From Amblyornis subalaris (Eukaryota; Chordata; Aves; Passeriformes; Ptilonorhynchidae): DNA of 64,000 bases. The stretch is taken from assembly GCA_018881555.1 (NCBI GenBank), contig JACAXG010000168.1, forward strand, positions 124,001-188,000, given 5' to 3'. The notes beneath the pieces were generated by a model. It ran no database searches. It had not been told where the DNA came from and saw nothing but the letters and a program-made list of their open reading frames with translations. The translations under genes were made by a program, and so were the position numbers. Below, piece by piece: positions 46,801-58,420 of this stretch. The first letter of the stretch is position 1. Each line of letters opens with the position of its first letter.

Positions 46801-48561
46801 ACCTAGCTGGGACTCCTGACCTCTCCTGGGTAACACGCTTATCAGAGTGGAAGGCTTCTGCCTCCAGGGCAGCATTTCCTTTAGTATAACATGATTCATA
46901 ATGCTTCTTTTATCTGGGGGCTTGGGACAGGCACACCCATGACACCCAACTATGTCAGTAACTCCAGTGTGGAGATCTCCTTGTGGTGTACATGTGAGAG
47001 CAGCGGCAACCAGAAGGAGAAGTGTGACCAGATACTCGGCATGTTTGAGAGCAACAAATGCCTTGGTAAGCATCAATCACATCACAGAGAAACAGCTCAG
47101 CACAGGGAAATTTAAATCCTGTGGTTTCAAGATCCTGGGTTGCACTTCTCTTGTGTATAGTTCTATCTTCTTCTGCAGTGTCCATGATCTTCTCTGCAAC
47201 CTATGGGACCACCCTGGATCTGCTCTCAGAAGTGTTTCTGTATCTTTTGGCAACATTTCTGTTCATCTCAAACACCCTGAAGCTGTTTCCAAACACCATT
47301 CAAATGAAGGGCACTACAAAAACATCACAAGGGGAGGTCAGACATGCTGTATCCATAGGTTGCTGAGTAACCACATCGGTGCACCAGGATTATGCGGTCA
47401 GGATTCCCCTACCCATCCTCCATTTCTATACTCACCCCTGGCCCTCACTTACTCAGTCAAGTAGCTCCTGACTGCATGCAACAGTGTAATCCTAAGTCTG
47501 TGTTTCTTTTATCTCCCTAGCATTTTAGCAACATACCTTAATGAGATTTAAATATTTTATGTTTGTAAAAGCTTTAAAAGGATAGAAAAGAAAACAACAT
47601 AATTACGTAAATGATTAATATTTAAACCTACTTCCTGCAGTATATAAAAGCCTTATACCCAGCACAATAGACACATCTACAATTTAATCATCCCATCCAA
47701 GATACTACAAACCTGCCCCTTACAAAATACACAGTTGGGAAAGTCACAGAGGGACCCAAATTCTTCAAGTACAGTTCAAACTGTTTTTACAGTCTGCTCA
47801 ACCTCACAAGTAAACCCACGAACTGACAGGCCATTCACTGAACAGAGAATACGTATTTTCTAAATCAAGGCCAGAGAGCCTGTGAGTGCATTTCCTAAAA
47901 TAGCTTCTCTAGACTTCTGTTCACTAGACTCCAAGGTGTGCCCAAGAAAAGCACAGTGAGACTCTTGCTTTACTTCTGTTTGCAGAAAATACCATTTGGT
48001 CTCAAATGCACCTGAAGCAGACAGCTCTAGAAAGACAGGAAGACTTACTTTATTCATCTTCCCTAAGCTTCCAAGGAGACAGTGCCAGCACATCTCTCTC
48101 TTCAGCAATGTCCCAGGTACGCATTGCTCTGTTGCCTTCACAAAGCAGCAAGTCATGTAGCCTAGAGACAGTAGATGAAAAACCTTGGATCTGGAAATAC
48201 ATGACTTCGGACCTCAAAGCAAGGCATGCCATGTGCATGCAGAACACTGGACCACGCACCTTAAGTTATTTCTTCCAGAGACAAGCAGAAATAGGAAGGC
48301 CATATGTCTGGCCCCAGGAATTTCAATAGTCTCACATTAGTGCTCAGAACTGGAGGTTCTCCAGCCAGAAGTTTGAGCATAATTGTGTCTAACTGGGATT
48401 CATCCCTCCTTTTCATTTCCTAGGTGGCTGAAGGGAAGACACAGCGAGACAGCTCTGAACAGAGCAGTATACCTATGGCCTCCTCTGTATACTCTGGAGC
48501 TGCTACTACTTCCTGGCCTTCTCTGGCTCTGTTCCTGCCTCTGTTGCTGAGCCTACATTAA
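40396..48561 (+). CDS. GFRA3: GFRA3, GDNF family receptor alpha-3 (8 exons, 423 aa)
   Basis: Exons 40,396-40,438, 43,880-44,155, 44,846-44,938, 45,362-45,707, 45,786-45,895, 46,931-47,065, 47,986-48,116 and 48,424-48,561 join in phase to 423 codons plus stop (human protein about 400). GFRA3 is the GPI-anchored receptor for artemin and signals with RET in sensory and sympathetic neurons. Visible features are an N-terminal signal peptide, three cysteine-rich domains (about residues 24-125, 140-255 and 256-335), the family motif CGERRRKTI in domain 2, and N-glycosylation sites (NAT, NSS, NSS). The C-terminus is a GPI-type hydrophobic end (LALFLPLLLSLH). CHRRMK...WTVH...SPYE and GTPMTPNYVSN are GFRA3-like rather than GFRA1/2/4-like. 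The neighbour KDM3B agrees with human synteny. Confidence 0.92.
42450..43275 (-). mobile_element. CR1 LINE fragment in GFRA3 intron 1
   Basis: Plus-strand text starts 'cagaatcataaaatcatag' and 'gacttgggcaggaaggga'. It goes on through 'ccactagaccaggttgccc', 'gtgccagggcc' and 'ccagaactggatgcagcac' to 'gaacttcatgaggttc'. This is about 825 bp of CR1 3' UTR and ORF2, inserted antisense to the gene. Confidence 0.93.
43880..44155 (+). CDS. GFRA3: GFRA3 exon 2 (cysteine-rich domain 1)
   Basis: Codes for DLVALPRSDCVVAEQLCLSD through CNATYRTLENC to CKCHRRMKRQEHCLRIFWTV and HSSMTD (residues 16-106). Domain 1 cysteines are spaced as in other GFRA proteins. CHRRMK and FWTVH are close to human GFRA3 (CHRRMKNQ, YWTVH). 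There are two N-glycosylation sequons, NAT and NSS. The acceptor is CTTTACCAG. Confidence 0.93.
44768..44785 (+). repeat. (AAAT)n microsatellite
   Basis: Four to five AAAT units in GFRA3 intron 2, 60 bp before exon 3. The AATAAA it contains could act as a cryptic polyadenylation signal, but it lies within an intron. Confidence 0.85.
44846..44938 (+). CDS. GFRA3: GFRA3 exon 3 (domain 1-2 linker)
   Basis: Codes for YLNLETSPYENPANEEHWNT to NKLAALIS (residues 107-137). SPYE is the family-wide mark of the linker after domain 1. It is a small phase-1/phase-1 exon whose loss would keep the frame. Confidence 0.9.
45362..45707 (+). CDS. GFRA3: GFRA3 exon 4 (cysteine-rich domain 2, ligand binding)
   Basis: Codes for residues 138-252, including ATNPCLKATHVCNLSKKC, the block RKCHRGLRNFFEKVPEDF, CPCQDEFCGERRRKTIVPDC and CLWLLDSCLEDHIC. 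Domain 2 makes the main contacts with GDNF-family ligands in characterised receptors. The arginine triplet in ERRRKTI is conserved across the family. The donor is GTAGGT and intron 4 is only 78 bp. Confidence 0.95.
45786..45895 (+). CDS. GFRA3: GFRA3 exon 5 (domain 3, first part)
   Basis: Codes for SRLADFQQNCQPADMSPDGC through HNHAACMQAYMGMI (residues 253-289). SRLADF is nearly invariant in GFRA proteins. It matches the human exon size and phase pattern. Confidence 0.94.
46931..47065 (+). CDS. GFRA3: GFRA3 exon 6 (domain 3, second part)
   Basis: Codes for TPMTPNYVSNSSVEISLWCT and CESSGNQKEKCDQILGMFES to NKCL (residues 290-334). The T-MTPN-V block and the SGN..E.C spacing identify domain 3. 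It contains one NSS sequon. The acceptor is GGGACAG, pyrimidine-poor over its last bases. Confidence 0.94.
47986..48116 (+). CDS. GFRA3: GFRA3 exon 7
   Basis: Codes for ENTIWSQMHLKQTALERQED to SASTSLSSAMSQ (residues 335-378). After the domain 3 cysteine, CLENTIWSQMHL aligns with CLTEAIAAKMRF of human GFRA3. Beyond that it is a poorly conserved serine-rich stalk. The acceptor is TGTTTGCAG and the donor is GTACGC, phase 0. Confidence 0.85.
48424..48561 (+). CDS. GFRA3: GFRA3 exon 8 (GPI-anchor signal and stop)
   Basis: Codes for VAEGKTQRDSSEQSSIPMAS through YSGAATTSWPSLALFLPLLL and SLH-stop (residues 379-423). A small-residue cluster (SGAA) precedes a spacer and a hydrophobic end, the layout of a GPI attachment signal, comparable to human PSLFSCTLPLILLLSLW. 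No close downstream AATAAA is seen. The first is at 49,820, after a CR1, so the 3' UTR end is uncertain. Confidence 0.87.
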   Translation: MAEGKTQRDSSEQSSIPMASSVYSGAATTSWPSLALFLPLLLSLH

Positions 48562-48949
48562 TGTGGCATAAATGGAATCTTTACTTCCCATGTTATTAAT
48601 ACTATTCCATATTCAGGCACATCCCACTACAGATTTACCTTTGGAGAGCAGAAGGCTTTCAGACAAGAGGAATGGAACAACCTTAACCCAGAATGGCAGT
48701 CACTGGAAACCTCCCACATACTTGCACCCCACTTTCCCACCGTCAGTTTGCTCTGAGCTCTGCAGATATAGTTCTCACCATTGCTTCTGCTATGTACACA
48801 TTTTAAGTAACAGGCAAGTGTTCCAGCTCAATACTTTAAAAAAAATGTCCGAGTTCTGTCAGAACTTGTGCAGGGTTTGGTTTCTGACTGCAGGGTTGAC
48901 TTGACACAGTGTCTCTGACCATCCCACCACTTGGAGCGCCTCCTCAGGC

Positions 48950-49745
48950 ATACAATCACTGAATGGTTTGGGTTTGAAGGGACCTTAAAAAATCATCTAG
49001 CTCCAACCCCCTGCTAGGGACCACCTTCCACTAGGCCAGGTTGCTCCAAGCTCCATTAAACTTGGCCTTGAACACTTGAAGGGATGGGGCAGCCACAGCT
49101 TCTCTGGACAACCTGTGCCAGTGCCTCACCACCCTCCCAGGGAATAATTTTTTCCTAATATTCAATCTAAACATACCCTCTTTCAGTTTAAAACCGTTGT
49201 TCCATATCCTGTCCTTACAGGCCCTGGTAAAAGGTCTTTCATGTCATCCCCCTTTATATATTGAAAGGCCACAGCAAGGTCTCCACAGAGCCTTCTTTTC
49301 TCCAGGCCAAACCACATCAACTGTCTCAGCCTTTCTTTGTAGGAGAGGCGTTCCAGCCCTCACATAATTTTCATGGCCTCCTCTAGACCTGCTTGAACAG
49401 GTCCATGTCAGTCATGTATTAGGCACCCCAGAGCTGGATGTTGAACTCCAGGTGGGGAGGTGGGATGGGGTAGGGGGGAAGAATCTCCTCTCAACCTGCT
49501 GGCCATGCTTCTTTTTATGCAGCCCAGGCTGCAAGATGGTTTCCTGGGCTGCAAGTGCACATTACCAACTCACGTCTGATTTTCCATCTACCCATATATC
49601 CAAGTCCTTTCCTGCAGGGCTGCTCTCAATCCATTCACTCCCCCACTCTATATTGATATTGGGGTCATCTCAAACCAGGTGTGGGACCTTGCAGTTGGAC
49701 TTGTTGAACTTCATGAGGTTTGTTCGTATCCACTTCNCAAGGCTA
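48950..49745 (-). mobile_element. CR1 LINE fragment downstream of GFRA3
   Basis: Plus-strand text 'caatcactgaatggtttggg', 'gaagggaccttaaaaaatc', 'ctaggccaggttgctcc', 'cagagctggatgttgaac' and 'gaacttcatgaggtttg' runs the length of a 5'-truncated CR1. It begins about 390 bp after the GFRA3 stop and may be transcribed as part of its 3' UTR. Confidence 0.92.
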
Positions 49746-51855
49746 TGAAGGCACAGAGTAGAGCATATCATCCTAATGACTAGAAGTCTGTGCTTCAGGG
49801 TGGGGTGCAAGTAAAGCTCAATAAACATATACATGAAGTCCCTGGTACACACCATTTCTGGATTGCTTTCCGTTCCCTTTTCAAATCCATTCTTTTAAGT
49901 ATATTAAAAAATACAATTCCCGATCAAGGACACTATACTAGAGTTTATATTTTTGCTTCATTCTGTTTTGTCCCTTGCAACATATATATAATCCATTATT
50001 GCAGCTAGCAGCACACTTAGGTTTTGTTGTTCAAAATGGACTTCTGTGCTCAACTTCAGTAAGTTTAGTCATATCTAGCAAAATATGGTCTTGCCTGGCC
50101 TCAGGACAAACCTTTTTGTTAACCCTTAGAGAATGCGTTTGGCTCATTGAAGGTGTATTGACCACAAAACTCCTGGGATATTCAGTTGCAAAAGTCTCCT
50201 TGTACCTGTCCACATATTCAAGTTACCATTGTCCCCTTCCAGCCACCTGCCACGTCTCTTCGTTCTATGCCAAGCACTATTTCATCACCTGTTTATTCTG
50301 AGTGTAAATGTGTGCACTGTGTAACTGCTGTTAGTTTGTACTGCGTTTGTCTGTTAAAATGTGGTGTTAAGTGAATATTGATTTCTGAGCATAGGTTAAT
50401 AGTCTACAATCAATTGTGTGCAAGAGTTGCCTCATCAGCCAGCCTACATTTTCAAATAGCCAGAAACTCAGCTCAAAACAGCTCCTCCATGCAGACATAT
50501 AGCATCCATGGCTCATCCGGAGAGGCAACAGATCTGAAAAATACTACACGCATCCAAACAAGATTACAATCCTGAACAGAGGCAGAATAGCTGAGTATTT
50601 CTTTTTATACTGTGCTTTATCTGTTGCCAGGAAAGCACCAGCTAGGTAATATGCTGTGGTTCCCAGTCACTGTTAGATACCTTATTACAGAATCTCACAT
50701 CATCGCGTGTATCAGAGTAATTATCCTTCTGCAGTGGTAATATTTCCATTTCCAATTTCAGACTTCTGTTTATTTCCTAGGCAGGTAGAGCAAAGAAATA
50801 GTGCATGCAGCAGAATCATCTCTGTCACACAGACAAGCAATATCTTCTTTCCATGCAGTAGGAACAAATATGTCTTCTTAATAAAGAGGAGTACTAATGC
50901 TGGTATTTCTCATTACCTACTGAAATATGGCTATTTGGAGTAAGAGACAGCACTGTTTCCACATGCTACAATTATTTTATAAAAACAGAGTCCATGTAAC
51001 CATAATATAGTATCTACGTTAGACCATCCTCCATATGGTGGGACTTAGAAATGTGTCAAGACTCTTGACTGTAATGTAATAGCATCTGTCATCTCCAGAA
51101 TTTAATGGAGAGTGACAAGGAAGAAGAAAACGTTGTTCTTTCCACTATTCCACACCACAGAGAGAATATTTGTGAGAATAATGGAGTAAATTTCCCCGAG
51201 TGATCTGTACCACACACACTGGTACACAGGGTACTGCATTGATCATCCACTCATCTGTGCTGTGATTTTTTCCTCTTTCCCAAATTTAGTGCTGTAAGAC
51301 AGATGGATATGGAAAAAGGAATTAGCATTTTGTTGTTCCTGTTTAGGACACTAAACCCCTACTAAGAAGGTTATTGATTGCAATTGCAATCAATTCTGTC
51401 ATGTCCTGGATTACACAGGAAAATGCTTGATACTCGGACAAATCATGCTCTAGACTGAAATTGAAGCAGAACGTATCAGTTTGTTGGGGTTTTTTCTGAG
51501 TGTCCTGTGTCCCTTTCGCATGCATGTTTATATACCCAGCTGCCTCTTGGCTTGTTCATCAATAACAAGAAAACAAAATTCACTTCTAACTACCCCTGCA
51601 TTCATAGGTACTCACNCTGTTGTGAGTACAAACCCATTTTCACTTAGACTTTTCTAACTCTTCTAATCTGATCTCCAAACATCACAGTTTTTCAACTACA
51701 GAGCATATATGCATGCACAAGTTAACTGCTACTAGAAATGTCATGCCAGAATCAGTATCAATTCAGTTCTGTTAGCACCACCAATGTTCCAAGACTGGCA
51801 CATTTCCTAAACCCATTCAGAACAGCTTACTAACCATACCACAGGGCGATTTAGA

Positions 51856-51868
51856 CCCCCCCCCCCCC
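51856..51868 (+). repeat. Homopolymer C tract (13 C)
   Basis: Thirteen consecutive C bases followed by gccc. The length may be a sequencing estimate. On the other strand it is a G run able to join quadruplex structures. Confidence 0.8.
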
Positions 51869-54800
51869 GCCCAGCTTCTGTTCCCAGAAAGTGGAATACA
51901 ACATCCTGTAAGCACCTGTGGTCTCTCAAAAGATAATCCACAAAATACAAAAATAATCCAATAAAAATTCTCTATCGAGACAGTCTTAACAATGAGCTTT
52001 CAGCAAGCAAATACGAGGAAGAAACCTTCTAATTGTTGTAATGTAGATTATTTTTTAAAGACTAAAATAATGTGAGGTCTGACTAAAAATTTATCTTGCA
52101 ACTCTAGAAGTCTGCCTTCCTTTGCATTTAATAGGAGCTAAACTCCTTGTCTCCACTGCTGGAGGCATTATAGGAAAGAAATGTAAAGAACAGAGTTAGA
52201 ATCTCTTACAAACCAATCTTGACAACTAAAGACATCACTCACTGTCAGGTACTTCAGATGTGGCTTCTAGAACTCTAATAGAGCCTTAGATCCCTTAACA
52301 TGGTCTAATGTAGTGTTTACAAAGGGCATTCATATAGTCCTCCAGCAGTGAGCTCAGCCAAGTGTTAGAAAAGCAGTTTCTTGTGACAAGTGCGAGAAGC
52401 AATACACATTTCTTGCCCGAAGTCATAAGCAAGGTGATGCCAGAGATAAGCCTTGAATCTGGAAGTCTAAAATTGATGTCCTTGCCTCATTTAAATCATT
52501 CCCACTGCCTCCAAGAAATGCCTATGTTTTAGTAATAATCAAGTGGCTGCAGTTTTCCTTTTAGAAGGGGGAACAATATGTTATTGCAGATAAGGAGAAG
52601 CTAAAGCACTGTTTGCTTCAGACAGTGATTCCTGGCTACAGATCCCCGGCACACCTCTCAAAATCTGCTGACAATAAAAGGTAACTTTCAGATGACAGGA
52701 AAATGCTACAGGTTCAGCAGCTATTAAGAATGAAAGTGTCTTTTTCAATACATCCTAAAAATCATGTCACTCTATTTGCCAAAATGGTAGGCAACTTTAC
52801 ACAAGAATAAAAACGAGAATTGTCAAACTAATCTTTGAGGTGTCCATGAACCAGGCAGAGCTTTTGGGGACAACAGTGAAGAAAGAGGAAGCCAACCAGC
52901 ACTACTATGGAATCACAACCCACAGCTATTCCACAGCTGCTTCCCCCATTGAAACAGATCCTGGTAAATACAATCAGAGGCTAATCACTTCTACCCCAGG
53001 GACTTTGTGGCTGAACCTTTTTTCATTTGAGGCACGGTCGGTTGAGGCTGAGCTTGGTTAGTCTCTAATGGAAGCTCTTCTGATAGGTGATTAGCTCTCC
53101 TCCAGGAAGTGACTTGGTGTTTGGGTTTCTTGCAAACCCCAGGGTTAGCAGAGGTCAGGAGATGCTGCACTTTCTCCAAGTGCCTTCATGAAAATAGCCC
53201 CACATACTTTCCATTTACAGCTGATCACCTCCATTATCCTCAAGCTAGGAGGAGATGATCAGCAATTGTTAAGTGCTTGAATCAGACTAATAGCTCACTG
53301 CTAATTCCCCCAGTAATGGGAATCTAAATTCCTGGTAAACAAACGGACTGCTTTTCACACACAGGGATGAATGCCAAAAGCCAAATATTAGAGGTCTGGA
53401 ACTAAAGCTTTTAGAGCAACCCTGTCTACTCAAAGATATTTAATGACATTATGTACTAAATAATTAGAAAATGAAGGCCCACTTGGAATCAATGGGTTAC
53501 TGTCTAATTAAGATGACAAAGGGGCTCTAGCCTTTTTTAAACAAGTTTATACTAAAATGGTGTACCTGATAAATGGCACTGATAACTATGTCTTTACCTT
53601 TGGGCAGAACAAGCAGACATCAAGCTAGCACAAAATAATTGTGCGATTTTTGGCTCGTCTTTCTTCCCATTGGTCCCACCTGTTTTCCTGTAAGGCATGT
53701 GATTCAGCTGTTCCTTCCCCCATCAGATGACAAAATTTATTAAGTAACACTCAAATAATTTATCCTGATGCAGAGAAAATCATCTTCGCCTTTGCTTTAT
53801 TGTATGGCCAGCATCACAGAGTTCACACCATGAGACTCTTGAAGAGCTAAGAGGTATGGACTGGACCCTCCAGAAGCACTTTGCAAGAATTGCTAGTGAG
53901 CTTGAGAACATGGGAGAAGATTATCTATATAGAGAGATAACTGTAAAAAGACTGAGAAATGTTCTACTGAAAATATGGCTGAATTAAAATTAATTAGTAA
54001 ATCGCATGATATCCTTATCTCCAAATTGAAGAGGCATAGGTTTGAAGGGTGGACTAACTGGTGATTAAGGAATTCGCTGGATGGACGCAACCAGAGTGTT
54101 GTGGTCAATGGCTCTATGTCCACACAGGGTGAGCAAAGTGCCACTGTACTCTCCCCCCTTTCACCTTTTTTTCCCCACCAGTCTAGCACTTAAATTACTT
54201 TTTCTTCTATATGAGTTTGCCCATTAGATACTGACATTATAGGTCACTGAGCCTCATTGCAAGAAACTGAAATTTCTTTAACCATCTGCACCCAGTTACT
54301 TGGTGTCCAGCTCTCCAAGCCGTCAGCTTTTTTGTTTCTTTTCCCTCTCCCTAAAGAATCTTTTGATTAACTGAAGTCAATTTTGCTAAGTGCTAGTGGC
54401 TCTAAGAAGCTTGTTTTGTTAGTGATCCCCAGGGCTCCATTATGTTTTCAGGGCTACAAAACAGGAATTGCTCAGTCTTTCTGTAGAAACGTGAGATTAG
54501 CAGCTGATTCTTCCAGCCTTGAGCTCTTTGGATTTCACACCCATCATTCCAAATCAGAGTATGTGCATCTGTTACGACAGTTCTAGCAGAAATCAGCTGA
54601 TTTCCTAACTTTTTTTCTCAATTTCAATCCATTATTGTGCAAAACTTTTACTGCACAAGGAATCCAGTTCCACAAATATACACAACCAATTGCTATTCTC
54701 CTCCTAACTGGCAGCTGCAGTGGTATCACAACAGAAGCTCTGTTGTGCACTGAACACTTCATTCTTAATATGTAAATACAAATCACAGTGTAAATTGAAC

Positions 54801-56049
54801 TAATACGGAACTACAAATCGCAGTGCAAATGCCAATTTAATATACATTTTCAATACAGAAAGGCCCTGAGAGAAAGATTATGACTTGTCATGAAGCAACT
54901 TACTAAAATATTTGGAGTAATATCTGAGCTGTTTTATTCATACTATGTAGGACATAGTATTCCCCCTACAAGACTGAAATGCTAACACTAAGAGCTCATG
55001 GTCGGTCTCTCTTCTCAAGCATCACTGAGTTATATTTTCCATCTGGTAAATCAGGCACAATAAAATGGTAACGAAATGGCAAAGATGATGAGTTGATCAA
55101 TTTACTACATTATTTTTCATTTGTTTTTGATTGATCTCAGCAGATGTCACCAGGAGTCCTACTATTACTCATGATAGCATAGTATTGCTCAGGTATCCAC
55201 CTGAGTCTGTATTTTAATTCAGATTTTCAAGCATGAACTTTTCAATTCAGATTCCAGTTGCCTAAGTTAAGGTGTTTCCAAGACTGAGTCTAATGCCCTG
55301 TTTTAATTTTTCTTCTTCAGATGTCTTTTGTGGTTTAGTTCTGATTATATCTTCAATCAGCAATGCCACACAGGCACAAGTAAAAATGTTCCACACACTT
55401 GCTCACCTAATAATTCACTTCTGCTTTTGGGTTAAAAGGTCATATAATCTTACATGTTGCAAAAAAATACAAACACAACTTTTCAAACTAAAGCTCAATC
55501 TTATCACATCCTGCTTTCACAGCACTCTAAGATGCATGTCATGTCAAAGGTTCCACAACTTTTTGCACCAGGGTATGGGGAATCTGCACTCTTCCTCAAG
55601 GACAAACGCCACTTCAGCAGAAGCATCAACTGAAGCATCTTTAATGTGTCAAGACTTTCTGGCATGTCAGGCAACTTCCCCACCAAAAGCAGAAAAGCTT
55701 CCTGAAAGAACAGATCAAAACTCGGTTCCAATAAAACACCTCTCTTCTGTTCTTCTGTTCTCAGCTCTTGAATAAAGCCAGATGCTTGAGAGAGGAATGA
55801 AAAGTTCCATTCCTCTGCATGTGAATTAAAGAGTAATGATTTTGGAAAAAAACACAAACTGAACTGTGGATTTGCATCAATTACTCTGTGATGTGCTCCT
55901 TTTAGGGCATCAGTGTCACCTCTATCCGTCTGTCCTTATACCCAGCAGAGACTGGGCTTTCTATCTAACAGGAGACTGCAGAAATTCTCCACGAGACTGT
56001 CTTTTCCTTGCAACTGCTCAGTGATAACCACTGCAAGTTGGCTTCAGTA

Positions 56050-58420
56050 CTCACAGAAACACAAAATTGGTCAGGTTGGAAGGGACCACAGTGGATCATC
56101 TGGTCCATCCTCCCTGCTCAAGCAGGATTGTCCTAGAGCACATGGCACAGGATTGTGTCCAGAGAGGTCTGGAATATCCCCGGTGAAGGAGACTCCACAC
56201 CCTCTCCAGTCTCTGTTCCAATGAGCAGTCACTGCACAGTAAAGTTCTTCTCGTGTTCAGGTGGAACTTCCTGTGCATCAGTTTCTGCCCATTACCTCTT
56301 GTTCTATTGGTTGGCATCCCTGAGAAGAGCATGCCTCCATCCTCTTGACACCCACCCTTTAGATATTTACACACATTATTGAGGTCTCCTCTTAGCCCAG
56401 CTCCCTCAGCCTTTCCTCAAAAGAGAGATGCTCCAGTTCCTTCATCGTCTTCACAGCCCTTGGATGGACCCACTCCAGGAGCTCAATGTTTCTCCTGTAC
56501 TGAGGAGCCCAGAACCGGACATAGCACTCCAGATGTGGCCTCACTAGGGCTGAGTAGAAGGGTGGGATCACCTCCCTCGACCTGCTGGCAATGCTGTTTC
56601 TAATACATCCCAGGATTCCATTGCCCTTCTTGGACCCCAGGGCACACTGCTGGTTCAGCAACAGCTTGTTGTCCGCCAGGTCCTCCTCTGCAGCACTGCT
56701 CTCCAGCAGGTCAGCCTGTACCAGTGCTCGGGGTTATTCCTCCCCAGGTGCGGAACCCTGCATTTGCCCTTGCTGAATTTCAGAAGGATTTTCTCTGTCC
56801 ATCTCTGTAAGCTGTCAGGGTCCCTTTGAAGGGCTCCACAACTGCCTTGAGGTATCAGCCACTCCTCCCAGTTTTGTATCATCAGCAAACTTGCTGAGGA
56901 GGCATCTACCCCCTCATCCAACTCATTGATGAACAAGTTAAATAACACTGAGCCCAGTACCACTAGTGACAGACCTCCAACTAGATCCCGTGCCACTGAT
57001 CATGATCCCCTAGGATCTGCCACTCAGGTAGTTCTCAATCCATCCCACTGCCNACTCATCCAGTCCACACTTCCTGACTTTGCCTATGAGGACATTGAGA
57101 AAGACAATGTCGAAAGCCTTGCTGAAGTCAAGGTAGACAATATCTGTTGCGGCCAGTGGATGGTGAGTGCCACAACCTTCCCAAAAGCGTTGCACATTCA
57201 GCAGCGCCTTGACGCAGTGTGCGGTGGTCAGCACACACTCACACACGCAGCCCCTTTAGCCGGGAGCAAAGAGTTGGGACGGGCTCTTCTTATGGTGTTC
57301 CACGAAACAGGTTTATTCCAGATACATGAAGGGTCCAGGGAAGAAGAGCACAGAACAAGGGAGGGTCCAGGGTTTTATACCAGGGGCAGTAGGGGCAGAA
57401 AGAACAACCGGGACCAAAGGGTTGAGGGCCAGGGGGCAGAGAGAAGACGGGGTAATACAACTTCAACCCATGAGGGAAGGCAAGGGGAGGAGCAGGGGAG
57501 CAGGACCAATGAGGCATCGAGTAAGGGAGAAGATTCTGGAGCATAACCATATAAGAAGTAAAGGCATGACAGGCCAACAGGGCCAAAAAAACAGGGAAGA
57601 TTAACATAGAGCTGCAAGGTCATAAGGGGAGGCCTTCCACTTTACCCCAACCTAGGGGGAGACTTTGGACCTCGGAGCCTTCCTCTCGGCAGTCTCCTAC
57701 TGCACTCAGGCCCTCTGGCCCCACTGGCTCCTCGGTCACTCCTGTGGCTGGCCCAACCTCCACAGCATCCCCTGCTGCAGGCTCAGCCACTGCCACAAAT
57801 ATCCACTGCTCTCCCCTCATCCATCCAGGTAGTTGTTTCATCTTAGAAGGCAATCAGGTTGGTCAAACATGATATACCTTTAGTGAACCCATACTGACTA
57901 CTCCTGATCACGTTCTTGTCTTACATATGGATACAGATGGCCTCCAGAATGTCTTACATATGGGTAGAGATGGCCTCTACTTCATCACCTTTCCAGGAAC
58001 TGAGGTGGGGCTGACTGGCTGGTAGTTCCCTAGGTTCTCCTTCTCGTCCTTTTTGAAAACTGGAGTGACATTTGCTTTCTGCCAGTCCTCAGACACCTCC
58101 TGATCCTCATGACCTCTCAAAGATGATTGTGAGAGGCCTGGCTGTGATGTCTGCCAGCTCTCTCAGGACTCATGGCTGCATCCCACCGGGGCCCATGGAC
58201 TTGTGAATGTTGAACTTGCTTAGGTGTTCTCTAACCCAAACCTCCTTGACCAAGAGAAGGTCTTCCTCCCAACATTCATTTACTCTGGTCTTCTGGGTTA
58301 GAGATCCCTGAGGGCTGGTCTTATTGGTGGAGACTGATGCAAAGAAGGTATTCAGTAACTCTTTCTTCTCTGCATTCTCTGTTACCAGGGTCCACCCTCC
58401 ATTTACTAATGTCACTCAGA
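56050..58420 (-). mobile_element. Long CR1 LINE (~1.7 kb of element), split by an LTR
   Basis: The longest CR1 here. From the 3' end at the left ('acacaaaattggtcaggttgg', 'gtccatcctccctgctcaag') it runs through reverse-transcriptase-region remnants in several frames (for example LGSVLFNLFINELDEG and GLDE.AVGWIENYLSGR). It ends near 58,415 with NTFFASVSTNKTSP and REHLSKFNIHKSMGPGGMQP, which are CR1 ORF2 motifs before the catalytic core. Frame shifts and stops make it inactive. The LTR at 57,145-57,797 interrupts it. Confidence 0.93.
57145..57797 (-). mobile_element. Solo LTR, ERVK-like, 653 bp, 6-bp target duplication, nested in CR1
   Basis: On the plus strand it starts TGTTGCGGCC and ends ...CTGCCACA, flanked by perfect aatatc copies (57,139-57,144 and 57,798-57,803). 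Removing it restores the CR1 text 'gtagacaatatc|cactgctctccc'. Minus-strand promoter order is clear: TATAAAA at 57,379-57,373, then AATAAA at 57,317-57,312. This gives U3 of about 450, R of about 50 and U5 of about 150 bp. It contains GC-rich U3 sequence. No gag, pol or env remains. It shares no obvious sequence with the LTR at 36,535, so it is a different family. Confidence 0.92.

Noticed and set aside
56655..57246. Reverse-transcriptase-like protein fragments taken as a gene
   Set aside because: They are broken ORF2 remnants of a CR1 LINE in several frames.
57290..57853. Open frames of 77-105 codons inside the LTR
   Set aside because: They lie in U3/R sequence of a solo LTR and resemble no retroviral protein.
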